Assembly: GCA_020160915.1 (NCBI GenBank)
Contig: JAIUPK010000002.1
Coordinates: 310,001-374,000 of the forward strand
From: Actinomycetota bacterium
GTDB lineage: Bacteria; Actinomycetota; Actinomycetes; Actinomycetales; Microbacteriaceae
Reading direction: 5' to 3'
DNA length: 64,000 nt
The position numbers and the translations under genes were made by a program. Below, one piece after another: positions 44,004 through 51,981 of this stretch. A model generated the notes under the pieces. The model was given only the letters and a program-made list of their open reading frames with translations, was not told where the DNA came from and did not search any database. How positions within the stretch are numbered: position 1 is the stretch's first letter; every line of letters starts with the position of its first letter.

Positions 44004-44542
44004 CTGCAGGCCCCCCACAGCCCGGCGCGCCGTCGGAATGCCTGCTCGGTGGCCTGGGCGATGGCGGCGAAGTGCGCTTCGTTGTCGTAGGAGGAGACGG
44101 CCGTCACGAAGCCCTCGTCGGCGAGGGTGAGGTTCACGAACTCGCCGTTCGAGGTCCAGACGTACATCAGCCAGCGTCCGTTGTCGTCCTGTGCCGTCGC
44201 ATCCGTCGCCACCCAGGCCAGTGAACCCTTGGGCAGCAGCTGGCGCAATCGACCCTGCGACTCCACGGCGTAGCACTCGTTGATGAGTCCGAAGTGCGGT
44301 GCGTAGACCCCGATCAGGCGCACGCTGACGTTCCCCCAATCGGGCACCTGGGGTCCGGGGCGGGGGTTGCTGAGCACGACGGTGTCGCCCGACAGCACCT
44401 CACGCACGATCATGGGCTGGGCATCGGCAGGAATCGGGGTGACGGATGCTGCGCTCGGCGTGCTCGGCGCCGACGCAACCACGAGGCCCACAACCAGCGC
44501 GGCAACCCCGAGTGTCCCAGCGACCACCGCACGAGCGACCAC
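44000..44542 (-). CDS. Exported SNase-like (thermonuclease-fold) protein 1
   Basis: 180-residue exported protein: membrane or signal segment (about 5-25), then an SNase/OB-fold domain with IVREVLSGDTVVL, VRLIGVYAPHFG, a cysteine-containing CYAVESQGRLRQLLPKG and WLMYVWTSNGEFVNLTL, ending GLWGACS. The Arg in RLIG and one in GRWLMYV are kept. The catalytic Glu expected in 'IDTPE' reads His (YAPH), so normal nuclease activity is doubtful. The GTG start at 44542 is 3 nt after the end of copy 2. Last of three tandem paralogues. Confidence 0.78.
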   Translation of the reverse strand: MVARAVVAGTLGVAALVVGLVVASAPSTPSAASVTPIPADAQPMIVREVLSGDTVVLSNPRPGPQVPDWGNVSVRLIGVYAPHFGLINECYAVESQGRLRQLLPKGSLAWVATDATAQDDNGRWLMYVWTSNGEFVNLTLADEGFVTAVSSYDNEAHFAAIAQATEQAFRRRAGLWGACS

Positions 44543-44545
44543 GGG

Positions 44546-45118
44546 TCAGGCCTCCGGCCACTGGCACGGTGACTGTGCACTCTCGTGCCAGCCCCACAGA
44601 CCCTGACCCCGCCGGTAGGCCTCCTCGGTCGCCTGCGCGATCAGCGGATACAGCGGCCCCCGCTCGGCAAAGTCGGAGGCCCTGGCCAGCCCCTGCTCGG
44701 CCAACGTGAGGTTGACGAAGCGGCCTTCGGCGTTCCACACGTACATCGACCAGAGGCCGCCCGAGTCGCGGTGCTCGTTCGTCGTCACCCAGGCGAGCGA
44801 GCCCTCAGGCAGCATCGCCCCCAGCCCGCCCTGCGCCTCGGCGGCGAAGCATTCGATCACCGGTGCGAGGTCGGGAGCGTCGAGCCCGATCAGCCGCACC
44901 GTGAGGTCGCCCCACCGCTGCACCTGGGCGCCGGGGCGAGCGCTCGTGAGCACGACGGTGTCGCCCGACAGCACCGTGCGCACGATCATCGGCTGGGCAT
45001 CCGCTGGCCGCGATGCTCCGGATGCCCCGTGTGCAGTCGGCTGTGTCCACGCACCCGACAGGGCGGCCACGATCACCGCGGCGCCCACCACGCCGCCCAC
45101 GACGGCGCGGACGACCAT
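44546..45118 (-). CDS. Exported SNase-like (thermonuclease-fold) protein 2
   Basis: 190-residue paralogue with the same layout: signal/anchor segment, IVRTVLSGDTVVLTSARPGA, VRLIGLDAPDLA, CFAAEAQGGLGAMLPEGS, MYVWNAEGRFVNLTLAEQGL, GLWGWHES. The IDTPE Glu is replaced by Asp (DAPD), and the second catalytic Arg (GR..YVW) is Leu (GGLWSMYVW). ATG 45118 has its own leaderless -10 box TAGGGT (45126-45131, minus strand). That box is embedded in a remnant of the histidine kinase gene end. Confidence 0.78.
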   Translation of the reverse strand: MVVRAVVGGVVGAAVIVAALSGAWTQPTAHGASGASRPADAQPMIVRTVLSGDTVVLTSARPGAQVQRWGDLTVRLIGLDAPDLAPVIECFAAEAQGGLGAMLPEGSLAWVTTNEHRDSGGLWSMYVWNAEGRFVNLTLAEQGLARASDFAERGPLYPLIAQATEEAYRRGQGLWGWHESAQSPCQWPEA

Positions 45119-45128
45119 GGTCGCGACC

Positions 45129-45179
45129 CTACTCCGGTCGGTCGGCGGGGAACAGTGCCGCGGCGGCGAACCCGATGCC
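45129..45179 (-). pseudogene. Remnant of a histidine kinase 3' end between SNase-like copies 2 and 3
   Basis: Read on the minus strand in the kinase frame it gives GIGFAAAALFPADRPE and a stop, against GGGLDASVLFPAD and a stop at the end of the real kinase (45772). The DNA (GCGGGGAACAGTG against GCGGGGAACAGTA) also matches. It shows that the duplicated unit once included the kinase tail. Confidence 0.65.
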
Positions 45180-45194
45180 CGGGCAGCGCTCGGG

Positions 45195-45752
45195 TCAGCG
45201 GCATGCCCCGCGCATTCCGCCGAACGAGACGAGCGCCTGATGCTCACCGTCGGCAAGGATCTGCCCGTACCGGGTGTCTGCTGCCGTGGCGAGCACCTCG
45301 GCGTATCCGCCCACCGCCATCAGGTAGTTCACGAGCCGTCCGTCGGAGCCCCACACGTTCAGCAGCCAGTCGCCGGATGGGTCGCGGGTCGGGACATCCG
45401 TCGTCACCCAGACGATCGATCCGGCGGGCAGCAGGTCCTCGAGACGAGCGAGCGCCTCGGGGGCGAAGCACTGATCGACGTCGGTTCCGAATCGCCGACC
45501 GAGGTCGGGTGCGTCGAGACCGACGAGACGTGCCGTCAGCCCTCCGAACAGGGGCACCTGGGCGCCGGCGCGGGTGCTCGTCAGTACGAGCGTGTCGCCC
45601 GACAGCACCTCGTCAACGAGCATCGGCTGGGCTTCAGGCGGCTGGGCGACGGGCGAGTCGGCGGATGCGGGTCCACGCGCCCACAGGTTGACGATCGCCC
45701 AGGTGAGCAGGCCGAGGGCCAGCACCACACCGAGTGTCACGCGCACGACCAC
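45195..45752 (-). CDS. Exported SNase-like (thermonuclease-fold) protein 3
   Basis: 185-residue paralogue next to the sensor kinase: signal/anchor (LGVVLALGLLTWAIVNLWA), MLVDEVLSGDTLVLTSTRAGA, ARLVGLDAPDLG, CFAPEALARLEDLLPAGS, LNVWGSDGRLVNYLMAVGGY, GMRGACR. The IDTPE Glu reads Asp and the second Arg is also lost (SGDWLLNVW). GTG 45752 has -10 box TAGATT 7 nt upstream (45760-45765, minus strand). It follows the kinase stop by 19 nt, so it may also be read from the two-component operon. An upstream in-frame ATG would overlap the kinase and is not used. Confidence 0.75.
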   Translation of the reverse strand: MVVRVTLGVVLALGLLTWAIVNLWARGPASADSPVAQPPEAQPMLVDEVLSGDTLVLTSTRAGAQVPLFGGLTARLVGLDAPDLGRRFGTDVDQCFAPEALARLEDLLPAGSIVWVTTDVPTRDPSGDWLLNVWGSDGRLVNYLMAVGGYAEVLATAADTRYGQILADGEHQALVSFGGMRGACR

Positions 45753-45771
45753 GATCGCGAATCTATCCTCG

Positions 45772-47157
45772 TCAGTCCGCGGGGAACAGTACCGAGGCGT
45801 CGAGCCCGCCGCCCGGCCGTGGCTCCAGCTTCGCGCTCCCACCGCTCGCCTCGGCGAGCTGGGCGACTATCGCGAGGCCCAGGCCGCTGCCGCCGACCTG
45901 TGAGCTGGCCCGCCAGAAGCGGTCGAACGCGCGAGCGCAATCCTCCAGCGAGAGCCCCGGGCCCTGGTCGAGCACGTGAAGCGCGACGCGGTCACCCCGC
46001 GACTCGACCCGCACGACGATCGTCGTTCCCCGCGGACTCACCGAGAGCGCGTTGTCGATGAAGTTGTCCAGAATCTGCTCGGTCGCCGTCGGCACGACGC
46101 TGGCCACGGCCTGCGTCGCCCCCTCGTAGCGGATCGCAACGCCCGACTCGTCGGAGAGGGGCAGCCAGTGGTCGACGCGGGCGCGGGCGGCGGCCGCGAC
46201 ATCCACCGGCACAGCGACGGCCGACTTGGCCTCGGTGCGGCTCAGCAGCAGCAGACCCTCGATGATCGTGCCGAGTCGGTCGGCCTCGCTCTCGGCGGCG
46301 GCGAGACGTCCGGCAGCACCGTCAGGGTCGGTGTGGATGAGATCGCGCGCGCGCTCCAGCTTCAGGCGCAGGGCGGTGAGGGGTGTGCGCAGCTGGTGCG
46401 AGGCATCCGCTGCGAAAGAGCGCTGCTGGGCGATCAGGCCGTCGAGACGCTCCGCCATCACGTTGAACGACCGCGACAGCGAGCGCAGTTCTGACGCTCC
46501 GGCGCCCTCGTCGGCGCGTTCGTCGAGGTGGCCGTCGGCGAGCCGTTCGGTGGATGCCCGCAGCATCTTCAGCCGGCGCGTCACCCCGGCCGCCACCACG
46601 TATCCGACCACGCCGGCTAACAGCACCGTCGTGAGCGCAACGACCCACAGTTGCCGCAGCTGGGTCGCAACCGCGTCGTCGACGACCTGAGCGGGGTAGG
46701 TCAGTCGCACCGCACCGAGGATGCGACTACCGCTGAACACGGGCACGCTCACGTAGAGCAGCTCCTGCTGGAGCGTCTGAGAGTATCGGGTGCCCGATGC
46801 GATCTCGCCGCTCAGCGCGGTACCGATCTCCGGGCGCGAGAAGTATGAGGCGCCCACCTTGGAGTCGTCGGCGTCACTCGTGACGACCGCGATCCCCTTC
46901 GCGTCGACGACGATCACACGTGCACCGCTGCTGGCCTGGTAGCGCTTGGCAACCTCGGTGATGACGGCGGTGTTCTCATCGCTGGGGGACTCGAGTGCCT
47001 CCTCACTGCGCCCGGCGAGCACGAAGGCATCCCGCTCCAGGCCGGTGATGATCCGGTCGCGCTGCACGCCCTGGATGTAGTAACTCAGGGGGATGTCCTG
47101 CACGAGGATCACCAGAAGCGTGGTCGCGATGAGGGCGGCCACCAGACGCCACTTCAC
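45772..47157 (-). CDS. Sensor histidine kinase (partner of the OmpR-type regulator)
   Basis: 461-residue membrane kinase. Helix 1 at about 6-26, a PDC/Cache-like extracytoplasmic sensor domain (about 30-168, with VVDAKGIAVVTSD), helix 2 at 170-190, HAMP (about 192-245), HisKA with SFAADASHQLRTPLTAL (His254), and HATPase with DNFIDNALSVSPRG, VLDQGPGLS, AFDRFWRA and GGSGLGLAIV. The GTG start is 16 nt after the regulator stop. The sensed signal is unknown; extracytoplasmic small molecules are typical of Cache-like domains. Confidence 0.9.
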   Translation of the reverse strand: MKWRLVAALIATTLLVILVQDIPLSYYIQGVQRDRIITGLERDAFVLAGRSEEALESPSDENTAVITEVAKRYQASSGARVIVVDAKGIAVVTSDADDSKVGASYFSRPEIGTALSGEIASGTRYSQTLQQELLYVSVPVFSGSRILGAVRLTYPAQVVDDAVATQLRQLWVVALTTVLLAGVVGYVVAAGVTRRLKMLRASTERLADGHLDERADEGAGASELRSLSRSFNVMAERLDGLIAQQRSFAADASHQLRTPLTALRLKLERARDLIHTDPDGAAGRLAAAESEADRLGTIIEGLLLLSRTEAKSAVAVPVDVAAAARARVDHWLPLSDESGVAIRYEGATQAVASVVPTATEQILDNFIDNALSVSPRGTTIVVRVESRGDRVALHVLDQGPGLSLEDCARAFDRFWRASSQVGGSGLGLAIVAQLAEASGGSAKLEPRPGGGLDASVLFPAD

Positions 47158-47173
47158 GGAGCACCCGGGGTAG

Positions 47174-47851
47174 TCACTGGGCGCCCGGCTCCCCGAACCG
47201 GAAGCCCACGCCGCGCACCGACTCGATCCAGCCCGGGTCGCCCAGCTTCTTGCGAATCGCCGCGATGTGGGCGTCGAGGGTCTTGGTGGTTCCGTACCAG
47301 TTGGTGTCCCACACGTCGTGGAGGATCTCGCTGCGCCGGAACACGGCGCCCGGATCAGCGCTCAAGTACACCAGGAGTTCGAACTCCTTGGCGGTGAGGT
47401 GCACCGGCTCTCCAGCGAGTGTGACCTTCTGGCTGCGGGTGTCCACCACGAGCGCACCGAAGGTGCGCGCCGCCGCGGGCTCGGCGACGGTCGGGCCGGT
47501 GCGCCTCGCGACAGCACGGATGCGCGCGACCAGCTCGCGCATCCCGAACGGCTTCACGACGTAGTCGTCGGCGCCCATCTCGAGGGCGACGACCCGGTCG
47601 ATCTCGTCGTCGCGTGCGCTCACCACGATGATCGGCGTCTGCGAGACGGCGCGTATGCGGCGGCACACCTCGGTGCCGTCCATGTCGGGCAGCCCGAGGT
47701 CGAGCAGCACCAGGTCCGGTTGGTAGGTGGACAACGCGTCGAGTCCGCCCTGACCGGTGCTCACGTGGAGTGCGTCGACGGTGGCCTGCGCCAACCCGTC
47801 GAGGATGCCGTCGGCGACTGACGCGTCATCCTCCACGACCAGTACCCGCAT
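47174..47851 (-). CDS. OmpR/PhoB-family response regulator
   Basis: 225-residue regulator: receiver with acidic residues EDD at 7-9, phosphoacceptor Asp51 (LVLLDLGLPDMDG) and Lys in VVKPFGMRELVARI, then a winged-helix domain from about 130 (LVYLSADPGAVFRRSEILHD, TLDAHIAAIRKKLGDP, SVRGVGFRF). It leads the operon with the kinase. A -10-like CACAAT (47858-47863, minus strand) lies 6 nt before ATG 47851. It diverges from the exported-protein/apbE operon, which it may control. Confidence 0.93.
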   Translation of the reverse strand: MRVLVVEDDASVADGILDGLAQATVDALHVSTGQGGLDALSTYQPDLVLLDLGLPDMDGTEVCRRIRAVSQTPIIVVSARDDEIDRVVALEMGADDYVVKPFGMRELVARIRAVARRTGPTVAEPAAARTFGALVVDTRSQKVTLAGEPVHLTAKEFELLVYLSADPGAVFRRSEILHDVWDTNWYGTTKTLDAHIAAIRKKLGDPGWIESVRGVGFRFGEPGAQ

Positions 47852-47961
47852 GGCTCAATTGTGTCGCGGGCGCGGCCCGTCGAAGCACACCCCGGAGATC
47901 TTGGACAGATCTTGGATATTCGTCGGTCACCCCTTGGATGGCCTGATCGTAGGTTGGGGAC

Positions 47962-48318
47962 ATGAAGACCTCAGCAATCATCGCCCTCTCCATCGTGGGA
48001 GTCCTCGGCACTGCCGGGGCGGCCATGGCCGTGAACGGCACCACACTCGCGTCCTTCAGCGAGGGCACCATTGGTCAGGCGACCGATGTGCTCGTCCCCA
48101 GTTCGACCCCGACGGATGACCCCACTGGCCTCCCGACGTCGTCTCCGTCGCCCAGCGCGACCGAGAGCGAAGGGGTCGAGGGCGGCGACGATGGCCCGAG
48201 CAGCAGCGACGGCGGCTCGGGCAGCGTCAGCGACCCGGTGGTGGTTCCCGCCCCGAGCCCCAGCCCCAGCCACACCGAGGACGACGACAGCGAACATGAG
48301 TCCGGGGACGATGACTAA
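47962..48318 (+). CDS. Exported Ser/Pro/acidic-rich small protein, function unknown
   Basis: 118-residue protein. The signal peptide (about 1-23, MKTSAIIALSIVGVLGTAGA then AMA) is followed by a short NGTTLASFSEGTIGQATDVL segment, then a disordered Ser/Pro/Asp-rich tail ending EDDDSEHESGDDD. -10 box TAGGTT (47950-47955) is 6 nt before ATG 47962, so the message is probably leaderless. It opens the operon that leads to apbE and the reductase. No FMN-binding motif is present. Confidence 0.7.
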   Translation: MKTSAIIALSIVGVLGTAGAAMAVNGTTLASFSEGTIGQATDVLVPSSTPTDDPTGLPTSSPSPSATESEGVEGGDDGPSSSDGGSGSVSDPVVVPAPSPSPSHTEDDDSEHESGDDD

Positions 48319-48658
48319 GTCGCACCCCGCAGGCGGCACGCGCACGCTGGTCGGCCTGATCTCGACCTTCGCCCTGGTGGGCGGGGTCGTCGGATTCCAG
48401 AATGCCGCCTCGGCCGAGGAGGCTGCTGTGCAGCAGCAGGCCCTCCTCGGTCGCGGCGTCGGCGTCGCATCCGCTCGAGTGGCACCCACCGAGGCTTCCG
48501 TGCCGGAGGCTGCTCCCGCGGCCGACCCGGCTCCGGCCTCCGACCCCGCGCCCGCAGCAGATCCTGCTCCCGCGGCGGCCCCTGCCCCCGTGGTGGCGCC
48601 CGCTCCCGCTCCAGCTCCCGCACCCCCCAGCGGCACCACGGGTGGGTCCGGTGGATAG
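48311..48658 (+). CDS. Exported Ala/Pro-rich protein, function unknown
   Basis: 115-residue protein. Hydrophobic signal segment (about 12-35, TLVGLISTFALVGGVVGFQNA), then a low-complexity tail of repeated AP/PAADPAP units ending SGTTGGSGG. It overlaps the previous gene by 8 nt and is followed immediately by apbE. In many actinobacterial operons this position holds an FMN_bind-domain protein that ApbE flavinylates; here that domain is absent. Confidence 0.65.
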   Translation: MTKSHPAGGTRTLVGLISTFALVGGVVGFQNAASAEEAAVQQQALLGRGVGVASARVAPTEASVPEAAPAADPAPASDPAPAADPAPAAAPAPVVAPAPAPAPAPPSGTTGGSGG

Positions 48659-49624
48659 GTGGAGCTCGACGCGATAGCTCGCGGTGCGCTCCTGGCAGCG
48701 CACGCGCAGAACGACTCCCAGCCTCCGACGTTCTCCGATCGTCGACCCCTCATGGGCGACCACGCCACCATCACGCTGGTGGGAGGAGGCGAGGATCTCG
48801 TCGCACGCTGCTTCGCGCTCGCCGACCACCTTGAGGCTCGGTGGAGCCGGTTCCTGCCCACGAGCGACATCAGTCGAGTCAACTGGGCGGAGGGGGCTGC
48901 GGTCGAGGTCGACCCGGCCACAGTGCGGCTCATCGGAGCGATGCGTGAGGCGTCGGAGCTCAGCGGTGGTGACTTCGACCCCACGCTTCTGCCGCAGCTG
49001 ATTGCGTCCGGCTACGCGGCCTCGGTCGTGGCGCCCGACCTCGTGACCTCACTGCCGGCCTCGGCGTCGGCGCCGGGGCGCCTTGCCGCGCTCACACTTG
49101 ACGGGTCATCGGTGCGGATGCCCGTCGGAACGACCCTCGACCCCGGCGGCATCGGGAAAGGTCTCGCCGCCGACATCATCTGCGAGTTCGGGCTCGCCGA
49201 AGGTGCCTGGGGCATCATGGCCGAGATCAGCGGCGACATCGTCGTCGCTGGCCGGGCACCCGACGCGGTGGCCTGGCTGCTCGGGGTCGAGGATCCGTTC
49301 GACACATCACGCCACCTGACAACCGTGCGCATTGCACGGGGGGCGATCGTGACGTCGAGCCAGCGCAAGCGACGCTTCGACACGGCCGCGGGTATTCGGC
49401 ATCATCTGATCGACCCGCGCACGGGAGCGAGCGCGCTGACCGACATCCAGACGGTGACGGTCATCGCAGCGACCGGCGTGCGTGCCGAGGCAATCAGCAA
49501 GTCGGGGTTCCTGCGCCCGGTCGAGGAGTACCTCGCCTGGCTGCCGCAGGTCGGGGCCGCTGCGCTTCTCGTGGATTCCGCGGGGCGCCAGCATGTGTCA
49601 GCAAACTGGGGGAGATACGCGTGA
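48659..49624 (+). CDS. apbE: FAD:protein FMN transferase (ApbE family)
   Basis: Transfers FMN from FAD to a Thr of an exported acceptor protein. The 321-residue protein has GDHATITLVG (33-42), LDPGGIGKGLAADI (160-173; family DxGGIxKG) and HHLIDPRTG, which together form the FAD/Mg site. There is no signal peptide at this GTG start (48659), so either it acts in the cytoplasm or the true start is missed. The stop overlaps the reductase start (GTGA). No FMN_bind acceptor protein is visible in the window, so its substrate is unknown. Confidence 0.88.
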   Translation: MELDAIARGALLAAHAQNDSQPPTFSDRRPLMGDHATITLVGGGEDLVARCFALADHLEARWSRFLPTSDISRVNWAEGAAVEVDPATVRLIGAMREASELSGGDFDPTLLPQLIASGYAASVVAPDLVTSLPASASAPGRLAALTLDGSSVRMPVGTTLDPGGIGKGLAADIICEFGLAEGAWGIMAEISGDIVVAGRAPDAVAWLLGVEDPFDTSRHLTTVRIARGAIVTSSQRKRRFDTAAGIRHHLIDPRTGASALTDIQTVTVIAATGVRAEAISKSGFLRPVEEYLAWLPQVGAAALLVDSAGRQHVSANWGRYA

Positions 49625-51156
49625 GCCTGAACGATCCGCACATCTGGTGGTACGTCACCCGTGCCAGCGCCCTGATCGCGTGGGCCCTCATGACGCTCTC
49701 GGTGGTGTGGGGCGTCCTGCTCTCCACGCGCATCCTGCGTCGGGTCGACAACCCCGGCTGGCTGCAGGACCTCCACCGTTTCCTCGGCGGCCTGTCGGTC
49801 ATCATGGTGCTCCTCCACATGGTGACCCTCATGCTCGACGGCTGGCTGCACCTGAGCCTGGTGCAGGTGCTCGTGCCCTTCACGAGCGACTTCAAGCCGA
49901 TCGCTGTCGCACTGGGCATCGTCGCGTTCTACCTGCTCATCGCGGTGCAGGGCTCCTCGATGATCATGCATCGACTGCCGCGCACGTTCTGGAAGGGTCT
50001 GCACTACGCCAGTTACGCGGTCGTGCTGCTGGTCTCATTCCATGCCGGGCTCTCGGGCACGGATGTCGGCTCGCTGGGCTACAAGATCCTCGCGTTCAGC
50101 CTGATTGGCCTCACTGCCGCCGCGACCGTCGTGAGGATCGCCGTGACCAACCGCACGACCCGGGCGGCCAAGGCCGAGGTGTGGGTCCCCCCGCACGACC
50201 CGGCCCCACGCATCTCACCGCCGCGGATCCAGACCCGCACGATGGTGGTGGCTGAGTCCGGGCTGATCGCCGAGGGCGTCATGGGCATCCGCCTGGTCGC
50301 CCTGGGCGGGGGCCTCCTGCCGATCTGGTACCCCGGCGCCCACGTCACACTGCATCTGGCCAACGGGCTCGAGCGGCAGTACTCGCTGTGCGGCGACCCG
50401 GGCGAACGGCACCACTACGACCTCGCGGTTCTGCGCACCGAGGACTCCGACGGCGGCAGCCGCTGGGTGCACGAGAGCGTCGTGCCGGGTACGACCATCG
50501 AGGTCTCGGGTCCGCTGAATCACTTCGAGCTCGAGCCGTCGCGGGAGTACCTGTTCATCGCGGGAGGCATCGGAATCACGCCCATCAAGGCGATGATCGA
50601 GTCCCTTCCGGCGATCCGGGAGTGGCGACTCATCTATGTCGGCCGCAGTCGTCGCAGCATGGCGTTCGCCGGCGAACTGGCCGAGCGCTACCCGGACCGG
50701 GTGCGCATCCACGCGAGCGATGAGACCCCGGCCCAGCTCGACTTCACCCGACTCGTCACGCCCGACACCACCGCGGTGTACTGCTGCGGACCCGAGTCCC
50801 TCATGTCTGCCGTGGCCTCGGCCGTGCCGTCGGCGCGACTGCACGCCGAACGGTTCATTCCGATCGAACGGGTGCCGAGCATCCCGGACCAGCCGTTGCG
50901 CCTCACCTTCAGCCGCAGCCCGCTGGCGCTCACCGTGGGTGCCGGGGAGACCGTGCTCGACGCACTCGAACGCGGCGGGATGCCCGTGAGCGGGTCATGC
51001 CGCAAGGGAGTCTGCGGCACGTGCGAGGTGAAGGTGCTGGCGGGCACCCCGGAGCACCTGGACTCGGTGATGGATGACGCCGAGAAGGACAAGCTGAAGA
51101 TCATGTATCCGTGTGTGTCGCGGGCGATGACGCCGGAGCTGGTGCTCGACTTCTAG
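49621..51156 (+). CDS. Ferric-reductase-like flavocytochrome with C-terminal 2Fe-2S ferredoxin domain
   Basis: 511-residue membrane electron-transfer protein. The N-terminal ferric-reductase-like haem domain has about five helices (10-190), with candidate haem histidines in DLHRFLGGLSV, LLHMVTLML, GLHYASYAV and SFHAGLSG. An FNR-type module follows: FAD site RQYSLCGDP (about 260) and NAD(P) segments GGIGITPIKAM and YCCGPESLM. The C-terminal ferredoxin domain has Cys460, 465, 468 and 498 for a [2Fe-2S] cluster. It likely passes electrons from NAD(P)H across the membrane. Coupled to apbE by GTGA. Confidence 0.9.
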   Translation: MSLNDPHIWWYVTRASALIAWALMTLSVVWGVLLSTRILRRVDNPGWLQDLHRFLGGLSVIMVLLHMVTLMLDGWLHLSLVQVLVPFTSDFKPIAVALGIVAFYLLIAVQGSSMIMHRLPRTFWKGLHYASYAVVLLVSFHAGLSGTDVGSLGYKILAFSLIGLTAAATVVRIAVTNRTTRAAKAEVWVPPHDPAPRISPPRIQTRTMVVAESGLIAEGVMGIRLVALGGGLLPIWYPGAHVTLHLANGLERQYSLCGDPGERHHYDLAVLRTEDSDGGSRWVHESVVPGTTIEVSGPLNHFELEPSREYLFIAGGIGITPIKAMIESLPAIREWRLIYVGRSRRSMAFAGELAERYPDRVRIHASDETPAQLDFTRLVTPDTTAVYCCGPESLMSAVASAVPSARLHAERFIPIERVPSIPDQPLRLTFSRSPLALTVGAGETVLDALERGGMPVSGSCRKGVCGTCEVKVLAGTPEHLDSVMDDAEKDKLKIMYPCVSRAMTPELVLDF

Positions 51157-51206
51157 CGGTGGTCGATCTGGTCGACACCTACCGGTGGTCGAGCCTGTCG
51201 AGACCC
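51157..51206. repeat. GGTGGTCGA...GTCGAGACC dispersed repeat, double copy
   Basis: GGTGGTCGATCTGGTCGACACC followed by GGTGGTCGAGCCTGTCGAGACC (each 22 nt; the first written in two halves is GGTGGTCGATC and TGGTCGACACC), in the gap between two convergent genes. The same unit recurs inside lhr at 52268-52309. Each unit can pair internally. Confidence 0.7.
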
Positions 51207-51207
51207 C

Positions 51208-51981
51208 CTACACCTGGCAGTTCGGGCACCACCACACGTCGCGCTGTGTGAGCGCGGTGTCGCCGAGCTCGCCGTGCTGGATGGGCGTGCCGCAGCGCAG
51301 GCACGGTTTTCCGGTGCGCCCGTATACCCACAGGCGCTGACCGTTGAGCTGACCCGTCGTGGTGCGCTGAGCGCGGTCCTTGTTGGCGTCGATGAGTCGC
51401 CAGGCGAGCTCGACCATCTTGTCGAGCTCAGGCACTTCGCCGACGGGTCGCCGCGGGAGCACCCCGCGCAGGAAGCACAGCTCGGCGCGGTACACGTTGC
51501 CGAGTCCGGCGAGGTTGCGTTGGTCGAGCAGGGCGAGTCCGATCTCGCGCTCGGGGTTCGCGCGCAGGTTGGCGAGAGCCCGCTCGGGCTGCCAGTCGCC
51601 GAGAAGGTCGGGGCCGAGGCATGCGACGACGCTGTCATCATCATCGCGGCGCACGACCTCGAACTCGCCCAGGTCGAAGCCCACCGCCAGGAACTCTGCG
51701 GTGCCGAGAATCGCGCGCGCCTGAAACTCGGGGCGCAACCACTTGGACCCGTGCCGGTAGAGGTGCCACGAGCCCTCCATCTTGAGGTGCGAGTGCAGCG
51801 TATATTCCCCGACGTGCATGAGCAGGTGCTTGCCGCGGCTCGCCACGCCCTCGATCGTCTCGCCCGTGAGATCGACAGTCGCGAATGCGGGCACCCGGAT
51901 GTCGCAGCGCGTCAACACCTGCCCCGCGAGGGCCGCGTTGAGATTCTTCGCCGAGCGGTAGACGGTGTCGCCCTCAGGCAT
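51208..51981 (-). CDS. nei: Endonuclease VIII-type DNA glycosylase/AP lyase (Nei family)
   Basis: Base-excision repair enzyme removing oxidised pyrimidines. The 257-residue protein begins MPEGDTVYR: Pro2 is the nucleophile and Glu3 the general acid. A conserved helix-two-turn-helix region has LLDQRNLAGLGNVYRAE. The C-terminal zinc finger has Cys227, 230, 252 and 255. The MPEGD (not MPELP) start places it with Nei rather than Fpg/MutM. It overlaps the lhr stop by 8 nt, a conserved actinobacterial pairing of a helicase and a glycosylase that suggests joint DNA repair. Confidence 0.93.
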   Translation of the reverse strand: MPEGDTVYRSAKNLNAALAGQVLTRCDIRVPAFATVDLTGETIEGVASRGKHLLMHVGEYTLHSHLKMEGSWHLYRHGSKWLRPEFQARAILGTAEFLAVGFDLGEFEVVRRDDDDSVVACLGPDLLGDWQPERALANLRANPEREIGLALLDQRNLAGLGNVYRAELCFLRGVLPRRPVGEVPELDKMVELAWRLIDANKDRAQRTTTGQLNGQRLWVYGRTGKPCLRCGTPIQHGELGDTALTQRDVWWCPNCQV

